A stretch of 64,000 nt of DNA from CAYUVH01 sp964448135 (GTDB taxonomy: Bacteria > Verrucomicrobiota > Verrucomicrobiia > Limisphaerales > UBA8199). Position numbers and translations under genes: made by a program. The stretch lies in the NCBI GenBank assembly GCA_964448135.1, contig CAYUVH010000017.1, positions 10,284 to 74,283 of the forward strand, given 5' to 3'. The first letter of the stretch is position 1; each line of letters opens with the position of its first letter. The notes under the pieces were generated by a model that did no database searches, was not told where the DNA came from, and saw nothing but the letters and a program-made list of their open reading frames with translations. Positions 34,785-45,600 of the stretch are shown piece by piece.

Positions 34785-36374
34785 ATGAATACAAATCTTA
34801 CCTTTGAATCGGAGGCCCGGAGCGACGCCTCGCTGGTGGAATCCTGCCGGGCAGGCGACCGCGAGGCCTTCGGCGGCATCGTCAATCGCTACCAGTCGCC
34901 GATTTGCGCGCTCACGTACAGCGCGTGCGGCGATGTGGCCCGGAGCGAGGACCTGGCGCAGGAGATTTTCATCAGCGCGTGGAAAAACCTCGGCAGCCTG
35001 CGCGAGCCCGCGCGGTTGAAGGCGTGGCTCTTTGGCATTGCGCGCAACCTGATCCATAATACTTTCCGGCGACGGGCACGAAATCCCGTGGCCGGGGCAG
35101 TCACGCTGGATGAAGGCGTGGAACCGGTTTCGCCGGGTGCCGCACCGGACGCACATACGATCAGCAAAGAGGAGCAGGCCATTTTGTGGCAGGTGCTCTC
35201 CGGCCTTCCGGAAGTGTATCGCGAAGCAATGGTGATGTTCTACCGGCAGAGCGAGTCCATTTCCCAGGTGGCGGAATGCCTGGGAATCACCGAAGACGCC
35301 GTGAGGCAGCGACTCTCGCGCGGGCGGGCGCTGCTGAACCAGCGAGTGGCGCAGGTAATCCAAAACGGACTCCGACGCACTGCACCGCGGGACACCTTCG
35401 CGGTCGTCGTGATCGCCGCGCTACCCGCCCTTGCGGCTGTAACCACTGCGAAAGGCGCAGTGGTTGGCATGGCCTCGACGAAGGGCGCAAGCAGCCAGGC
35501 TACCGGATTGCTGGGTTTCCTGAAAAGTATCGCGTCCTTCGCCGGCCTGGTGGCGATTCCAGCGACCCTGGGCTCCTATTTCGGTTTCCGGTTGGGGCAG
35601 GATTCCGGAGGGTCGCCGCAGCGCCGGAAATCGGTGGCGAAGTTCTGGCGGGTGTTTGCGGTGGGGGTGGCGCTGCTGGCCATCCTGCCGTTGTTCCTGA
35701 CGCTGGGGTTGGCCAGATTCCTGGACGAAGGCCCGCGCGCGGTTTTCCTCTCGGTCATGACTTTTTGGATGGGACTGGCATATCCGTTTGTGTTCGGTTC
35801 GCTGTTATACTGGGCGTGGCTGCGGCGGCGGAAAGCCGCTTCGGCAGACGCAGAAGATGCCTCGCCGGTTTCGACGGCAAGTCTGCCGGCGTTGGTTCCG
35901 GGCCGGAGAATCAGCGGACGGCTGGTTTTCTTCGTCACGCTCATTGCCGCGGCATTGCTGGTCTTCTGTTACCTGGACATGGCGCACAACGTAGTGCGAA
36001 TAGACACGGAGAAGGCCTGCGCCTTGATAGGAGACTGCCCGGCTTCCGAGTTGCAAGCTTGTGTCACGGTGGCGCATTACCGCTCGCTGTGGCGGGAATA
36101 TCCCGACGTGTTCCAGACGCTCTCGCTGGTGGTAAAGCAATCGGGAAAGAAAACCCGTTACTGGGCGCCGGTCAGCAAAGGCGCGCTGGAACTGCTGGCT
36201 CAGAAAGGTGTGGCATGTCCTACTTATGTCCAAGGGAAAGACTTTGAAGTCCTCGGCACACCGGGCCGGTTTCTCCCTTTCCTCGCCGCGTTTGTCCTGG
36301 GCCTCGGCGCCCTTTTCCTCTTCAAGCGCCGCCGGATGGCGCTTTCCCAAGTTGCCCCGGCCGTCGACCGGTAG
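34785..36374 (+). CDS. ECF sigma factor fused to a membrane domain
   Basis: 529 residues. Sigma region 2 about 14-85 (VESCRAGDREAFGGIVNRYQ, DLAQEIFISAWKNL, LKAWLFGIARNLIHN) and region 4 about 125-185 (LSGLPEVYREAMVMFY, SISQVAECLGITEDAVRQRLSRGRALL). The remaining 340 residues hold several membrane segments (about 205-225, 285-310, 320-350, 385-405 and 490-510) and a soluble part with Cys residues (ALIGDCPASELQACV; GVACPTY). The ATG at 34785 follows AGGTGA. With no separate anti-sigma gene nearby, the membrane part probably controls the sigma domain itself. Confidence 0.87.
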   Translation: MNTNLTFESEARSDASLVESCRAGDREAFGGIVNRYQSPICALTYSACGDVARSEDLAQEIFISAWKNLGSLREPARLKAWLFGIARNLIHNTFRRRARNPVAGAVTLDEGVEPVSPGAAPDAHTISKEEQAILWQVLSGLPEVYREAMVMFYRQSESISQVAECLGITEDAVRQRLSRGRALLNQRVAQVIQNGLRRTAPRDTFAVVVIAALPALAAVTTAKGAVVGMASTKGASSQATGLLGFLKSIASFAGLVAIPATLGSYFGFRLGQDSGGSPQRRKSVAKFWRVFAVGVALLAILPLFLTLGLARFLDEGPRAVFLSVMTFWMGLAYPFVFGSLLYWAWLRRRKAASADAEDASPVSTASLPALVPGRRISGRLVFFVTLIAAALLVFCYLDMAHNVVRIDTEKACALIGDCPASELQACVTVAHYRSLWREYPDVFQTLSLVVKQSGKKTRYWAPVSKGALELLAQKGVACPTYVQGKDFEVLGTPGRFLPFLAAFVLGLGALFLFKRRRMALSQVAPAVDR

Positions 36375-36465
36375 TCTGGTTGGTGAACGGGATCGAGGGA
36401 AACCCGTTGACGGAAACAAGCCGGATCGCCAACGTGGATTCCCAGATTGAAAATCAGGGCACGTC

Positions 36466-37734
36466 ATGGAAACGCGAGTGCCCGCACACACAATGGATGC
36501 CCAACAATTGCCGGATTCGCCGCGCCTGGAGGAGTTTGAAGAACAGGCGAAGGAGCTATTGGCCCCCAGTGGTTCGCCGGAGGCTGTGGATCGGCTCGGC
36601 CGATTTCATCCAAATTTCGTAAAACTCCCCGCGGCGGAAATTGCGCGGAGAAAGATTTCCCTGGCCGAGGCCCGCTGCGTGATCGCGCGCGAGCATGGTT
36701 TCGCTGACTGGGCAAAGTTTCAAAATCACATTCAGGAGCTCGGCCGGCGGGACTCGCCAGTCGCAAGGTTTGAATTGGCCGCCGATGCGATTGTGGCGGG
36801 CGATTTGGCCGGCCTAAATCGTTTGCTGAAGCGGGGCCCGGAATTGGCCAATGCGCGCTCAACCCGGCTGAATGAGTCGCCGCTTATCCATTATGTGGCT
36901 GCCAACGGGGTGGAGGATTTTCGCCAAAAAACGCCGGGAAATATTTTGGCGATCACACAAACGCTGCTGCGCGCCGGGGCCAGGGTGGCCGCAACGAGCC
37001 AGGCGTACGGTGGCGCGAGCACCGCCCTGGGCCTCGCGGCGACGAGCTATCATCCGGCCAAGGCAAGCGTGCAATTGGAACTGCTGGAAGCATTATTACA
37101 AGCGGGCGCATGTATCGACGGGGCGCCCGGAGGATGGAACCCGCTGGTGGCCGCACTGCGTAATGGTCGTGGCGATGCCGCCGGATTTCTCGCAAGCCGG
37201 GGCGCGCGTCTCGATCTCGAAGGCGCGGCGGGAACGGGTCAGGTTGATGTCGTCGCGGGTTATCTGGACGCGGAGGGAAAGTTGAAGGCCGGCGCCACCC
37301 GGGAACAGCTCAGCTATGGATTCATCTGGGCTTGCGAATTTGGGCACCAAAACGTCGTTGAGTTATTGTTGCGGCGAGGGATCAAGCCGGATCCGGATTT
37401 TATGCACGGCGAGACCGTGCTGCACTGGGCCGCGTTTGGTGGACACGCGGAGATAGTGAATCTGCTGGTGGAGGCAAAGCTGTCCGTGAATGCGATCGAT
37501 CGTGTTCACGGCGGTACGCCTCTGGGCTGGGCGATCTACGGGTGGAACGATCCGGCGCCGGATTTCAAAAATGCGCGCTACCACGAAGTGGTGGAACGTC
37601 TCGTGCGGGCGGGGGCAACGGTGGATTGGAAGTGGATCGAAAGCCCCGAGCGGGGATTGTTTCTGGCAGCGGGATTGCGAGCGGACGCCCGGATGATGGC
37701 GGCCTTGCGGCAGGCTCAAGCGCCCGCAAAATAA
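36466..37734 (+). CDS. Ankyrin-repeat protein
   Basis: 422 residues. Residues about 40-95 look like an N-terminal helical region (EIARRKISLAEARCVIAREHGFADWAKFQNHI) common before ankyrin repeats in this phylum. Repeats follow, the clearest being GFIWACEFGHQNVVELLLRRGIKPD and GETVLHWAAFGGHAEIVNLLVEAKLSVNA. Protein-binding role; no signal peptide. A second ATG at 36493 is an equally good start. It ends inside the convergent radC gene, overlapping by 19 bases. Confidence 0.8.
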   Translation: METRVPAHTMDAQQLPDSPRLEEFEEQAKELLAPSGSPEAVDRLGRFHPNFVKLPAAEIARRKISLAEARCVIAREHGFADWAKFQNHIQELGRRDSPVARFELAADAIVAGDLAGLNRLLKRGPELANARSTRLNESPLIHYVAANGVEDFRQKTPGNILAITQTLLRAGARVAATSQAYGGASTALGLAATSYHPAKASVQLELLEALLQAGACIDGAPGGWNPLVAALRNGRGDAAGFLASRGARLDLEGAAGTGQVDVVAGYLDAEGKLKAGATREQLSYGFIWACEFGHQNVVELLLRRGIKPDPDFMHGETVLHWAAFGGHAEIVNLLVEAKLSVNAIDRVHGGTPLGWAIYGWNDPAPDFKNARYHEVVERLVRAGATVDWKWIESPERGLFLAAGLRADARMMAALRQAQAPAK

Positions 37735-38417
37735 CCAAGCTCTCTGAGGGAGACGTAGTCCTTCGTCCGATCGGCGGTGGCGCGTCCCAGGATGAGGTGG
37801 TCGAGGACTTCGATCTTCAGCAGTTGTCCGGCGCGGATGAGGTCGCGCGTCACTTTGATGTCCGATTCGGACGGCGAGGGGTCACCGCTGGGGTGGTTGT
37901 GGGCGAGGATGATCGCGGCGGCATTGGCGGCGATGGCGGATTTGAACACCTCGCGTGGATGTGCAAGCAAGGTATCCAGCAGGCCTTGGGAAATTGTTTC
38001 GATGCGGATCAGCCGGCGGCGTGTGTTCAGCAGAATGACCTGAAGGGTTTCAACTTCCCGCAGGCGGCTCTCCTCGCGCAAAAGGTCCGCGACGGCTTCC
38101 GGGGTATCGAGCATGGGCGCTTCGTCGCGGATTTCGCGGGCCATCCGGCGGGCCAGGGAGAACGCCGCGATGAGGGTGACGGCTTTGTCGCGACCGATGC
38201 CGCGGATTTTTTGGAGATCAGTGACGGAGGCCTGGGCGAGGGCGCGGAGCGAGCCGTACTGCTCCACCAACTGCTTCGCCACGTCGAGGACGTTTGTCCC
38301 CTTCAAACCGGTCCGCAGAAGTATGGCGACCAATTCGGCGGGGGACAGCGCGTCGGGCCCGTGGGCGGCCAGCCGTTCGCGGGGGCGCTCAGCGATGGGT
38401 TGGTCTTTGAGTTTCAT
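37716..38417 (-). CDS. radC: RadC-family JAB-domain protein
   Basis: 233 residues. N-terminal helix-hairpin-helix part (about 1-90, DLQKIRGIGRDKA) and C-terminal JAB/MPN domain with the zinc motif HNHPSGDPSPSESD (about 174-187) and an upstream Glu (ETISQGLLD). The name comes from an old DNA-repair assignment that is no longer well supported; the domain is a metal-dependent hydrolase fold. Length is standard. Confidence 0.9.
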   Translation of the reverse strand: MKLKDQPIAERPRERLAAHGPDALSPAELVAILLRTGLKGTNVLDVAKQLVEQYGSLRALAQASVTDLQKIRGIGRDKAVTLIAAFSLARRMAREIRDEAPMLDTPEAVADLLREESRLREVETLQVILLNTRRRLIRIETISQGLLDTLLAHPREVFKSAIAANAAAIILAHNHPSGDPSPSESDIKVTRDLIRAGQLLKIEVLDHLILGRATADRTKDYVSLRELGYFAGA

Positions 38418-38441
38418 GCCCGCGCCCGGTTTCGATTTTGG

Positions 38442-39980
38442 TTACTCGCTCGAGCGGCCGGTGAATCCGGCGAGCAGGATGGGAATGAGGTCCAATTCTG
38501 TTCTCGCGGAGCGATTCGGATCCACGTTGTTGTAGCGGTTGAGCATCACTGAGAAAACCAGATGCTCGCCCGCGGCGGTGGTGACGTAGCCGGAGACGGA
38601 ATTGGCCCAGCGGAGGGTGCCGGTCTTGGCGTGGACATTTCCGGCGGCAGGTGTTCCTTTCATCCGGTTCTTCAAAGTTCCGTCCACGCCGGCAATGGGC
38701 AGGGCTTCATAGTATGCGGCAGCAGCGGGATGCCGGCTCATGTGGGAGAGCAGGGCGACAGTGGCGTCCGGCGTGGTGAGGTTGTTGCGCGAAAGTCCCG
38801 AGCCTTCCTCGAATATCACGTCGCCTTCATGCACTCCGGCTTCCGGGAGGAACCGGCGCAGTTCAGCGAGGCCGAGGTTTTCGGACGTCTCGTCCTTCGG
38901 CGTGTCGGCCGAGCGCCGAGTCTCGCCGATGTGCGCCAGCAACAGATCGGTGTAGAGATTTTGCGAAGGTTTCTGGATCTCACGCGCGATCACGTTGAGC
39001 GGCGGCGAGAGCATGTATCCCACCTCGACGTAGCTGTCCCAATTCACCGGTGCGGCCTGGCGTTCGAGCCAGCCCGCTGACCGGGCCCTGCCGCCGACCT
39101 TGATCCCATGCTTCGCGAGCGCTTCTTTGAAGAGCATGGCGAACAATCCGGCGGGTCGGTGGAAGGTGACGTCATCGCTCCACGCCTCACCGCCCAGCGG
39201 CATGTTGCCGGAGGCGTAAATCACATTTTCTCCCACGGGATGATACAAGGAAAGAGTGCGCTTGGCTCCCGCTTCCACAGTCCTGGTCCGATTTGAGAAG
39301 ACCAGCCAGCTCGTATCCGGCGTCAGGCTGATTTTGCAAGGCGCGCCCACGCGGTCACCCGGTCGCACGGTGGCCTGCAAGGTGTTATCGTTGACAGTGA
39401 GGGCGGAGATTTCGGCGCCGTAGTAATTGGCGAAATCATCCCAATCCCACCCCGAGCCGTATTCCGGCCCGTGAATGAAACTGTCATCGGCGATGATGTC
39501 GCCCTTGATGCGCTTGACGCCGGCATTGGTCAACGCGACGACCAGCGGTTCGAGCGCTTGATAGATGTCGTTGTTGTTCAGGCGCGCGTTGATCGTGGGA
39601 TCGCCGCGGCCGAAGATGATCAGATCGCCGTCGAGCGTGCCGCGTTTGTCGGGCGCGGACTTGGAATAGAGGGAGGTGCGGATTTGGTAATTCGTGCCGA
39701 GTCGATCGAGCCCCAGGGCCACGGTGTAGAGTTTCGAGTTCGAGGCCGGGCTGAAGAGCACGCGCGGGTTGCGTTCGAAGAGGGTTTTGCCGGTGTCCAG
39801 CGACACCACCTTCACACCCCACGAGCCGGCGGCGAATTTGGGCTGGGAGACGTGAGTTTCCAGCCGTTGGCGCAGGTCAGCGAGAGACGAGGCTGGTTTG
39901 ATTTCCTGGCCGACGCCGCGGCACAGGATGAAAAACGCCGCCACCGCCAACACGGCCGACCGCCAGGATAGGAATTGCAT
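38442..39980 (-). CDS. dacB: D-alanyl-D-alanine carboxypeptidase/endopeptidase (PBP4 type)
   Basis: 512 residues with a signal peptide (about 1-24). Class C penicillin-binding motifs: S80-N-S-K83 (SPASNSKLYT), SRN (EEGSGLSRNNLT) and KTG (HAKTGTLRW). Between the first two lies the long insertion typical of PBP4. It trims or cuts peptidoglycan in the periplasm. It has its own promoter close to the ATG and lies 24 bases before radC on the same strand. Confidence 0.92.
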   Translation of the reverse strand: MQFLSWRSAVLAVAAFFILCRGVGQEIKPASSLADLRQRLETHVSQPKFAAGSWGVKVVSLDTGKTLFERNPRVLFSPASNSKLYTVALGLDRLGTNYQIRTSLYSKSAPDKRGTLDGDLIIFGRGDPTINARLNNNDIYQALEPLVVALTNAGVKRIKGDIIADDSFIHGPEYGSGWDWDDFANYYGAEISALTVNDNTLQATVRPGDRVGAPCKISLTPDTSWLVFSNRTRTVEAGAKRTLSLYHPVGENVIYASGNMPLGGEAWSDDVTFHRPAGLFAMLFKEALAKHGIKVGGRARSAGWLERQAAPVNWDSYVEVGYMLSPPLNVIAREIQKPSQNLYTDLLLAHIGETRRSADTPKDETSENLGLAELRRFLPEAGVHEGDVIFEEGSGLSRNNLTTPDATVALLSHMSRHPAAAAYYEALPIAGVDGTLKNRMKGTPAAGNVHAKTGTLRWANSVSGYVTTAAGEHLVFSVMLNRYNNVDPNRSARTELDLIPILLAGFTGRSSE

Positions 39981-39988
39981 GGGTCATC

Positions 39989-40017
39989 TAAATAGCTGTC
40001 TCACGCCGCGCTGACAA
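39989..40017 (-). promoter_or_regulatory. dacB promoter, near-leaderless
   Basis: On the minus strand: TTGTCA (40017-40012), 17 bases, TATTTA (39994-39989). The ATG at 39980 lies 8 bases after the -10, so the mRNA would begin at or within a few bases of the start codon. No ribosome site is visible. Confidence 0.5.
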
Positions 40018-40212
40018 GCCGAAGCGGGTGAATGGCTACGCAGTTACCAGAGTTGTTAAGTGGCTTACCACTCCCAGGAGTTTCAATGGGCCAGTTGTGC
40101 GTAAAGCCCTGCAAATGGTGTTGGCATCTCTTTAGCTAAAGGCGGCAGGGCCTCTGATTATGGCACTGGACGTCAACAACTCGGACCCGGGGTCGCGCGC
40201 GCGAACCCCGGG

Positions 40213-41523
40213 ATGATTTTCGCTCTCTCGCGACGCCGCTTCCATGGCGGTGTCATTCTCGCCATCAAGCTTTTCGGTATAGCCGCATTTCCGACCACGA
40301 CGTGCGGTGAGACGAACCTTACGCTGGAGGCGGCCCAGCAAACGGCCTTCCTGCGTAACTGGGACCTGCTCGCGGCGGCGCGCGGAGTGGATGCCGCGGT
40401 CGCCCAGAAGATCGTTGCCCGCCAGTTTCCGAATCCCGCGCTGTCGTTTTCCACCACGCAGATCAACGTGGATGGCACGCCCAATTCGACCCCGGCCGGA
40501 AACACATTTTGGGATCGAAACTACCAGACGATCATCGCCATCAATCAGCTCTTCGAAATCGGCGGCAAGCGGCGCAATCGCCAGGCTTCTGCGCAGGCGG
40601 GAATCGAGGGTGCGACGGCTACGTTGCTCGATGCGCGGCGCACGCTCGACCTCGCCGTTGCGCGCGCATACGTGGCCGTGGTGCTGGCGGAGGAAAATCA
40701 GCGCGTGCTCGAAAAGTCGGCGGCGAGTTTGCGGCAGGAGGCGAAGATTGCCGAAATCCGGACGCGCGCGGGCGAGATTTCCACTTCAGACCAGGCGCAG
40801 ATCGAAATCACCGCGGATCGTTTTGATCTGGATGCCGAACGGGCCCGGAGCGCCTCTGCGCAGGCACGCGTTGCGCTGGAGACTCTGTTGGGCGAAGCGC
40901 GACCGCGCGGGGATTGCCACTTAAGCGACGCCCTCGATGCACTCTCCGCCCGTCCCGCTCCGCCGGATGGCGGCCCGCAGGGCATGCGGCGAGCCGATGT
41001 CGTGGCCGCGGAAGCGGCATGGCAGAAAGCCGAGGCCGATCTCCGGCTGCAAAAATCCAATCGCGTTCCCGACCCCACCTTTCTCGCGCAATACCAGCAC
41101 GAGCCGCCGGATTATCCAAACTCCGTTGGGTTTGGCGTGAGTTTTCCTTTGCCCTTGTGGAACCGCAACGAGGGCAACATTGCCGCCGCGCAAGCCGCGT
41201 GCGAACAAGTCGAACTCGCCTTTCACAAGACGGAAGCGCAGGCGGCGGCTGACATCGCGGTCGCCCGAATGGCCTACGACGACGCCCATAAACGCTGGCT
41301 GAGTTATCACGACCAAATCCTGGCCAAGTCGGAGAAAGTCCGGCAGTCCGTTGCTTACGCCTACGAAAAGGGCGGGGCGTCACTGCTGGATTTACTCTCG
41401 GCGGAACGCAACGACAACGACGTGCGCCTCGGGGCATCCCAGGCCGCCGCTGACCTTGCCAACGCCGTGGCCGCCCTGCAGGTCGCCTGCGCGCAGGTCC
41501 AACCCAAAGATCTCAAGAAATGA
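40213..41523 (+). CDS. TolC-family outer-membrane efflux protein (CzcC type)
   Basis: 436 residues. N-terminal signal peptide (basic RRR then VILAIKLFGIAAF). Two repeats of long helices with strands between, as in the TolC/CzcC trimeric channel; LTLEAAQQTAFLRNWDLLAAARGVDAA opens the first. It would be the outer-membrane duct of the CzcCBA-like pump encoded by the next two genes; its stop overlaps the next start (ATGA). A GC-rich hairpin (about 40188-40212) ends right before the ATG and could hinder translation initiation. Confidence 0.88.
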   Translation: MIFALSRRRFHGGVILAIKLFGIAAFPTTTCGETNLTLEAAQQTAFLRNWDLLAAARGVDAAVAQKIVARQFPNPALSFSTTQINVDGTPNSTPAGNTFWDRNYQTIIAINQLFEIGGKRRNRQASAQAGIEGATATLLDARRTLDLAVARAYVAVVLAEENQRVLEKSAASLRQEAKIAEIRTRAGEISTSDQAQIEITADRFDLDAERARSASAQARVALETLLGEARPRGDCHLSDALDALSARPAPPDGGPQGMRRADVVAAEAAWQKAEADLRLQKSNRVPDPTFLAQYQHEPPDYPNSVGFGVSFPLPLWNRNEGNIAAAQAACEQVELAFHKTEAQAAADIAVARMAYDDAHKRWLSYHDQILAKSEKVRQSVAYAYEKGGASLLDLLSAERNDNDVRLGASQAAADLANAVAALQVACAQVQPKDLKK

Positions 41524-42665
41524 ACTCGATACGCAATTTAACCGGATCCTCGCTGCTGTGTTGCGGCGCGCTGATTCTCGCCGGTTGCCGGCCCGCGCCT
41601 CCGGCGGTGGAATCGGCCGGCATGGCCGTCACCAACGACACCGTCACTCTGCCTGCCGGCTCGCCGCAGTTGGTCGCGTTGAAGATCGAGCCGGTCAGCG
41701 ACCGAAAATGCGCCACGCTGCCGCTCACGGGGCGGCTCGTCTGGGACGATAGTGTGACCGTCCGGGTCTTTACTCCGTTCGCCGGGATCGTACGCGGGAT
41801 TTTTGCCGATGTGAACCAACCAGTGCGCAAAGGCATGCCGCTCGCGGAGATTCAATCCGCCGATTTCGGCCAGGCGCAGGCGGATGCCCGCAAAGCGGAA
41901 AGCGAACTGCGGCGCATGGATCGAAACCTTGCGCGCCTACGCGATCTGCTCGAACACGGCGCCGCGCCCCGCAAGGACGTGGAATCGGCTGAGTCGGACT
42001 TTGCCGCTGCGCGCTCGGAACTGGATCGCGCGACCGCGCGGCTGGCGATTTACGGCGTCGGCAGCGACAGTACGAATCAAAACTTTCTGCTGCCCAGCCC
42101 GCTTGACGGCGTGATCGTGGAGCGCAATCTCACTCCCGGCCAGGAGGTGCGGCCCGATCAGATGCTCGCGAACATGCCGCAGTATACCGCGCCGCTGTTT
42201 GTCGTCACCGACCCCGCGCGGCTGTGGGTGTTGATTGATGTACCCGAGGCGGAATCTTCAAGGTTGGGCGCGGGCGGTGAATTCACCTTCAGCGCCACCG
42301 CGCTGCCGGGTGGCTCGTTCACCGGCCGCGTGGACAAGGTGTCCGAATTCATTGACGCGAATACACGCACGATCAAGGTGCGCGGCTCCGTCGACAATGC
42401 GCCGCGCCGTCTCAAGGCGGAGATGTTCGTGAGCATCAATCTCCCTTCTCCCGATGCCCCGGGCGCACGTGTGCCAGCCCGCGCGGTGTTCTTGAATGGC
42501 GACAAACATTACGTCTTCGTGGAGGAGCAACCCGGGCAGTTCGCGCGGCGGGAGGTGGAGGTGGGGGGCGAGCAGGAGGGCGGGGTGCTGGTGCTCGCCG
42601 GTGTCGAGCCCGGTCAGCGCGTGGTGACCGAGGGTTGTCTGTTGCTCCAGCAAAGCCTCAAATGA
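41520..42665 (+). CDS. RND efflux membrane-fusion lipoprotein (CzcB type)
   Basis: 381 residues. Lipobox LILAGC near residue 24, so a lipoprotein of the inner-membrane face. Then the adaptor pattern: barrel-sandwich strands (GRLVWDDSVTVRVFTPFAGIVRGIFADVNQPVRKGMPLAEI), a helical hairpin (about 125-175), and beta-barrel domain (WVLIDVPEAESSRLGAGGEFTF). Links the RND pump to the outer channel. Start and stop overlap the neighbours (ATGA both sides), giving tight coupling. Confidence 0.9.
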   Translation: MNSIRNLTGSSLLCCGALILAGCRPAPPAVESAGMAVTNDTVTLPAGSPQLVALKIEPVSDRKCATLPLTGRLVWDDSVTVRVFTPFAGIVRGIFADVNQPVRKGMPLAEIQSADFGQAQADARKAESELRRMDRNLARLRDLLEHGAAPRKDVESAESDFAAARSELDRATARLAIYGVGSDSTNQNFLLPSPLDGVIVERNLTPGQEVRPDQMLANMPQYTAPLFVVTDPARLWVLIDVPEAESSRLGAGGEFTFSATALPGGSFTGRVDKVSEFIDANTRTIKVRGSVDNAPRRLKAEMFVSINLPSPDAPGARVPARAVFLNGDKHYVFVEEQPGQFARREVEVGGEQEGGVLVLAGVEPGQRVVTEGCLLLQQSLK

Positions 42666-45600
42666 TCCAGCGAATTGTAAAATTCGCGCTGCATCAGCCG
42701 CTGTTCGTGGTGATGATGCTGGTGCTGTTCATCGGCGGCGGATTGGTCGCCTTTCACAATCTACCGATCGAAGCGTTTCCCGATGTCTCGGATATCCAGG
42801 TGAACGTCATCACGCTTTATCCCGGGCGCGCGCCGGAGGAGGTCGAAAAGCAGGTCACCATGTCGCTCGAAACCGTGCTCAACGGCCTGCCGCACATGGT
42901 CCGGATGTTTTCGCACACGCAGTTCGGCTTGTCGTTCATCATGCTGACGTTCGACGACAAGACGACCGACGCGCAGGCCCGGCAGCAAACGCTGGAGCGC
43001 CTCGCCACTGCTGATCTGCCACAGGGCGTGCAGCCGCAACTGGCGCCGCTTTCGACCGCGATCGGCGAGATCTATCGCTACACGCTCACCGGCGGCGGAT
43101 ATGACACGCGAGAACTGCGCACGCTGGAAGATTGGGTGGTGGAACGCAATCTCCGAGCCGTGCCCGGCATCGCGGACGTCGTGCCGTATGGCGGCCGCAT
43201 TAAAACCTACGAGGTCAATCCGAACCTGCCGCGCATGCGCTATTACGGCATTACGCTCCAGCAACTGTCCACCGTGCTCGCGCGTGGCAATGCGAACGTG
43301 GGCGGCAGCAAAGTCACGCAGGGCTCGCAACAGTATTTGATTCGCGGTGTCGGGTTGTTGCGCTCACCCGATGAAATTCAGAAAATCGTCATCACCGCAC
43401 GCAACGGCACGCCCATCCTCGTGCGCGACATCGCCGAAGTCACCGTTGGCAACGTGCCCGTCGAAGGGATCACGGCGCAGGACGACGATGATGACGTGGT
43501 CAGCGGCATCGTGGTGATGCGAAAGGGGGAAAACCCATCGCTCGTGCTGGAAGGGCTGAAGGAGCGAATCCATCTGTTGAACAATTCACTGCTCCCCAAA
43601 GGCGTGAAGATCACGCCGTTCTATGATCGCACGTGGCTCATCGAGACGACGCTGCACACCGTTTTTAGGAATCTCGCCGAGGGTGCCTTTTTGGTGACCT
43701 TCGTCCTGCTGCTTTTTCTCGGCAATATCCGCGCCGCCGCCATCGTGGCCTTTATCATTCCGTTATCGCTGCTGGCGACGTTCATCGGGCTCACGTGGCG
43801 CGGTATTCCGGCGAATTTGCTTTCGCTCGGCGCCATGGACTTCGGCATCATCGTAGACGGCGCGGTGATTGTGGTGGAAAACGTTTTCCGCCGGCTCGGC
43901 GAAATCAAGGAGGGCGGCGATCGCCTCAAATTTCGCACCGTGATTGAGCAAGCGACCGTGGAGGTGGGGCGGCCGACGTTCTTCTCGATGTTGATCATCA
44001 TCGCGGCACACATTCCCATCTTCACGCTGCAACGCCACGAAGGCCGCATCTTCGCGCCCATGGCATGGACCGTCACCAGCGCCTTGGTCGGCTCCCTGAT
44101 CTTCTCGCTCACGCTCGTGCCGTTGCTGTGCTACTTCCTGTTGCGGAAAAATATCCCGCACGGGGAGAACGTCTTCGTGCGCGCCATCAAACGTCCGTAT
44201 GTGGTTTCGCTCAAGCTGGCATTGGCGCATCCGCGGTTCGTCATCGTCGCGGCCGTGGGCGTGTTCGTCGGGAGCCTGTTTTTGGGAACCAGGCTGGGCA
44301 CGGAATTCCTCCCCGAACTGAACGAAGGCACCATCTGGGTGAACGCGAATCTTCCCGCCGGCCTTTCGGTGGAGGAGGCGCGTGGATTGTGCCGGAAAAT
44401 TCGCGGGATTTTGCGCCAGACTCCCGAAGTCCGTTCGGTCATTTCCAAAGCTGGACGCCCTGAGGACGGCACTGATCCTAAGCCAATCAACATGGCGGAG
44501 ATATTCGTGGACCTGAAACCGCAATCCGCCTGGGGGCGCGGCCGCACCAAGGCAAAGATCATCGAGGAGATGGACCATAACCTCGATGCCATCCCGGGTG
44601 TGGAGACGAGCTTCTCGCAGCCCATCCGCGACAACGTGCTCGAAAGCATTTCGCAGATTGACGGGCAGGTGGTCATCAAGGTGTTCGGCGATGACTCGAC
44701 GGCGTTGCGCCGCAAGGCCCACGAAATGCTCGCGGCGATTTCCGACGTGCCCGGTGTGCAAACAGCCGCGATTGATCGCGCCGGGGAAGTGCCGCAATCC
44801 ATCATCGAGATCGATCGCGATCGCGCCGCACGCTACGGGTTGAACATCGGCGACATCGAGGACGTCATCGAGACCGGGCTCGCGGGCAAGGCGGCCACGG
44901 AGCTTTGGGAGGGCGAAAAGCATTTCAGCGTCGTGGTCCGGTTGCCGGAAACTCAGCGGAGCCTTTCGAACCTGAAAAAAGTCCTCGTGGACACTCCGGA
45001 CGGTTTGCACATCCCGCTCGACCAGGTCGCCAGCTTCCGCGAATCCGCGGGCAGCATGAACATCAGCCGCGAAAACGGCACGCGCCTCTCTGCGATCAGC
45101 GTTTTCATCAAGGGCCGCGATATGGGCAGCGTGGTGGCCGATATGCAGTCGCGAATCGCGAAAATTTCGTTGCCACAGGGATGGTTCGTGACGTGGAGCG
45201 GCGAGTTGGAGAACCAGCAGCGTGCCATGAAGCGTCTGGGTTTCATCATCCCAATAAGCACGTTCCTGATTTTCGTCCTGCTCTTCGACGCGTTCAAATC
45301 GGTAAAGAGCGCGCTGCTCATTTTGGTAAACGTCCCGCTGGGATTGATCGGCGGCATCCTGGCGCTGCTTCTCACCGGAATTCCGCTCAGCGTTTCGGCG
45401 GCAATCGGTTTCATTGCGCTGTTCGGCCAGGCGGTGCTCAATGGCGTGGTGATGGTCAGCTATTTCAATCAGCTTCAGGACGAAGGCCACACTCCCTACG
45501 AGGCTGTCCTTCAAGGCGCAACCGTGCGCCTGCGCACGGTGTTGATGACCGCGCTGCTCGCCATGCTCGGCCTGTTGCCGATGGCGCTCTCGCATGGCAT

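Noticed and set aside
36499..36622. Possible separate start or gene inside the ankyrin gene
   Set aside because: The short ORFs here are out of frame with the ankyrin repeats and have no ribosome site.
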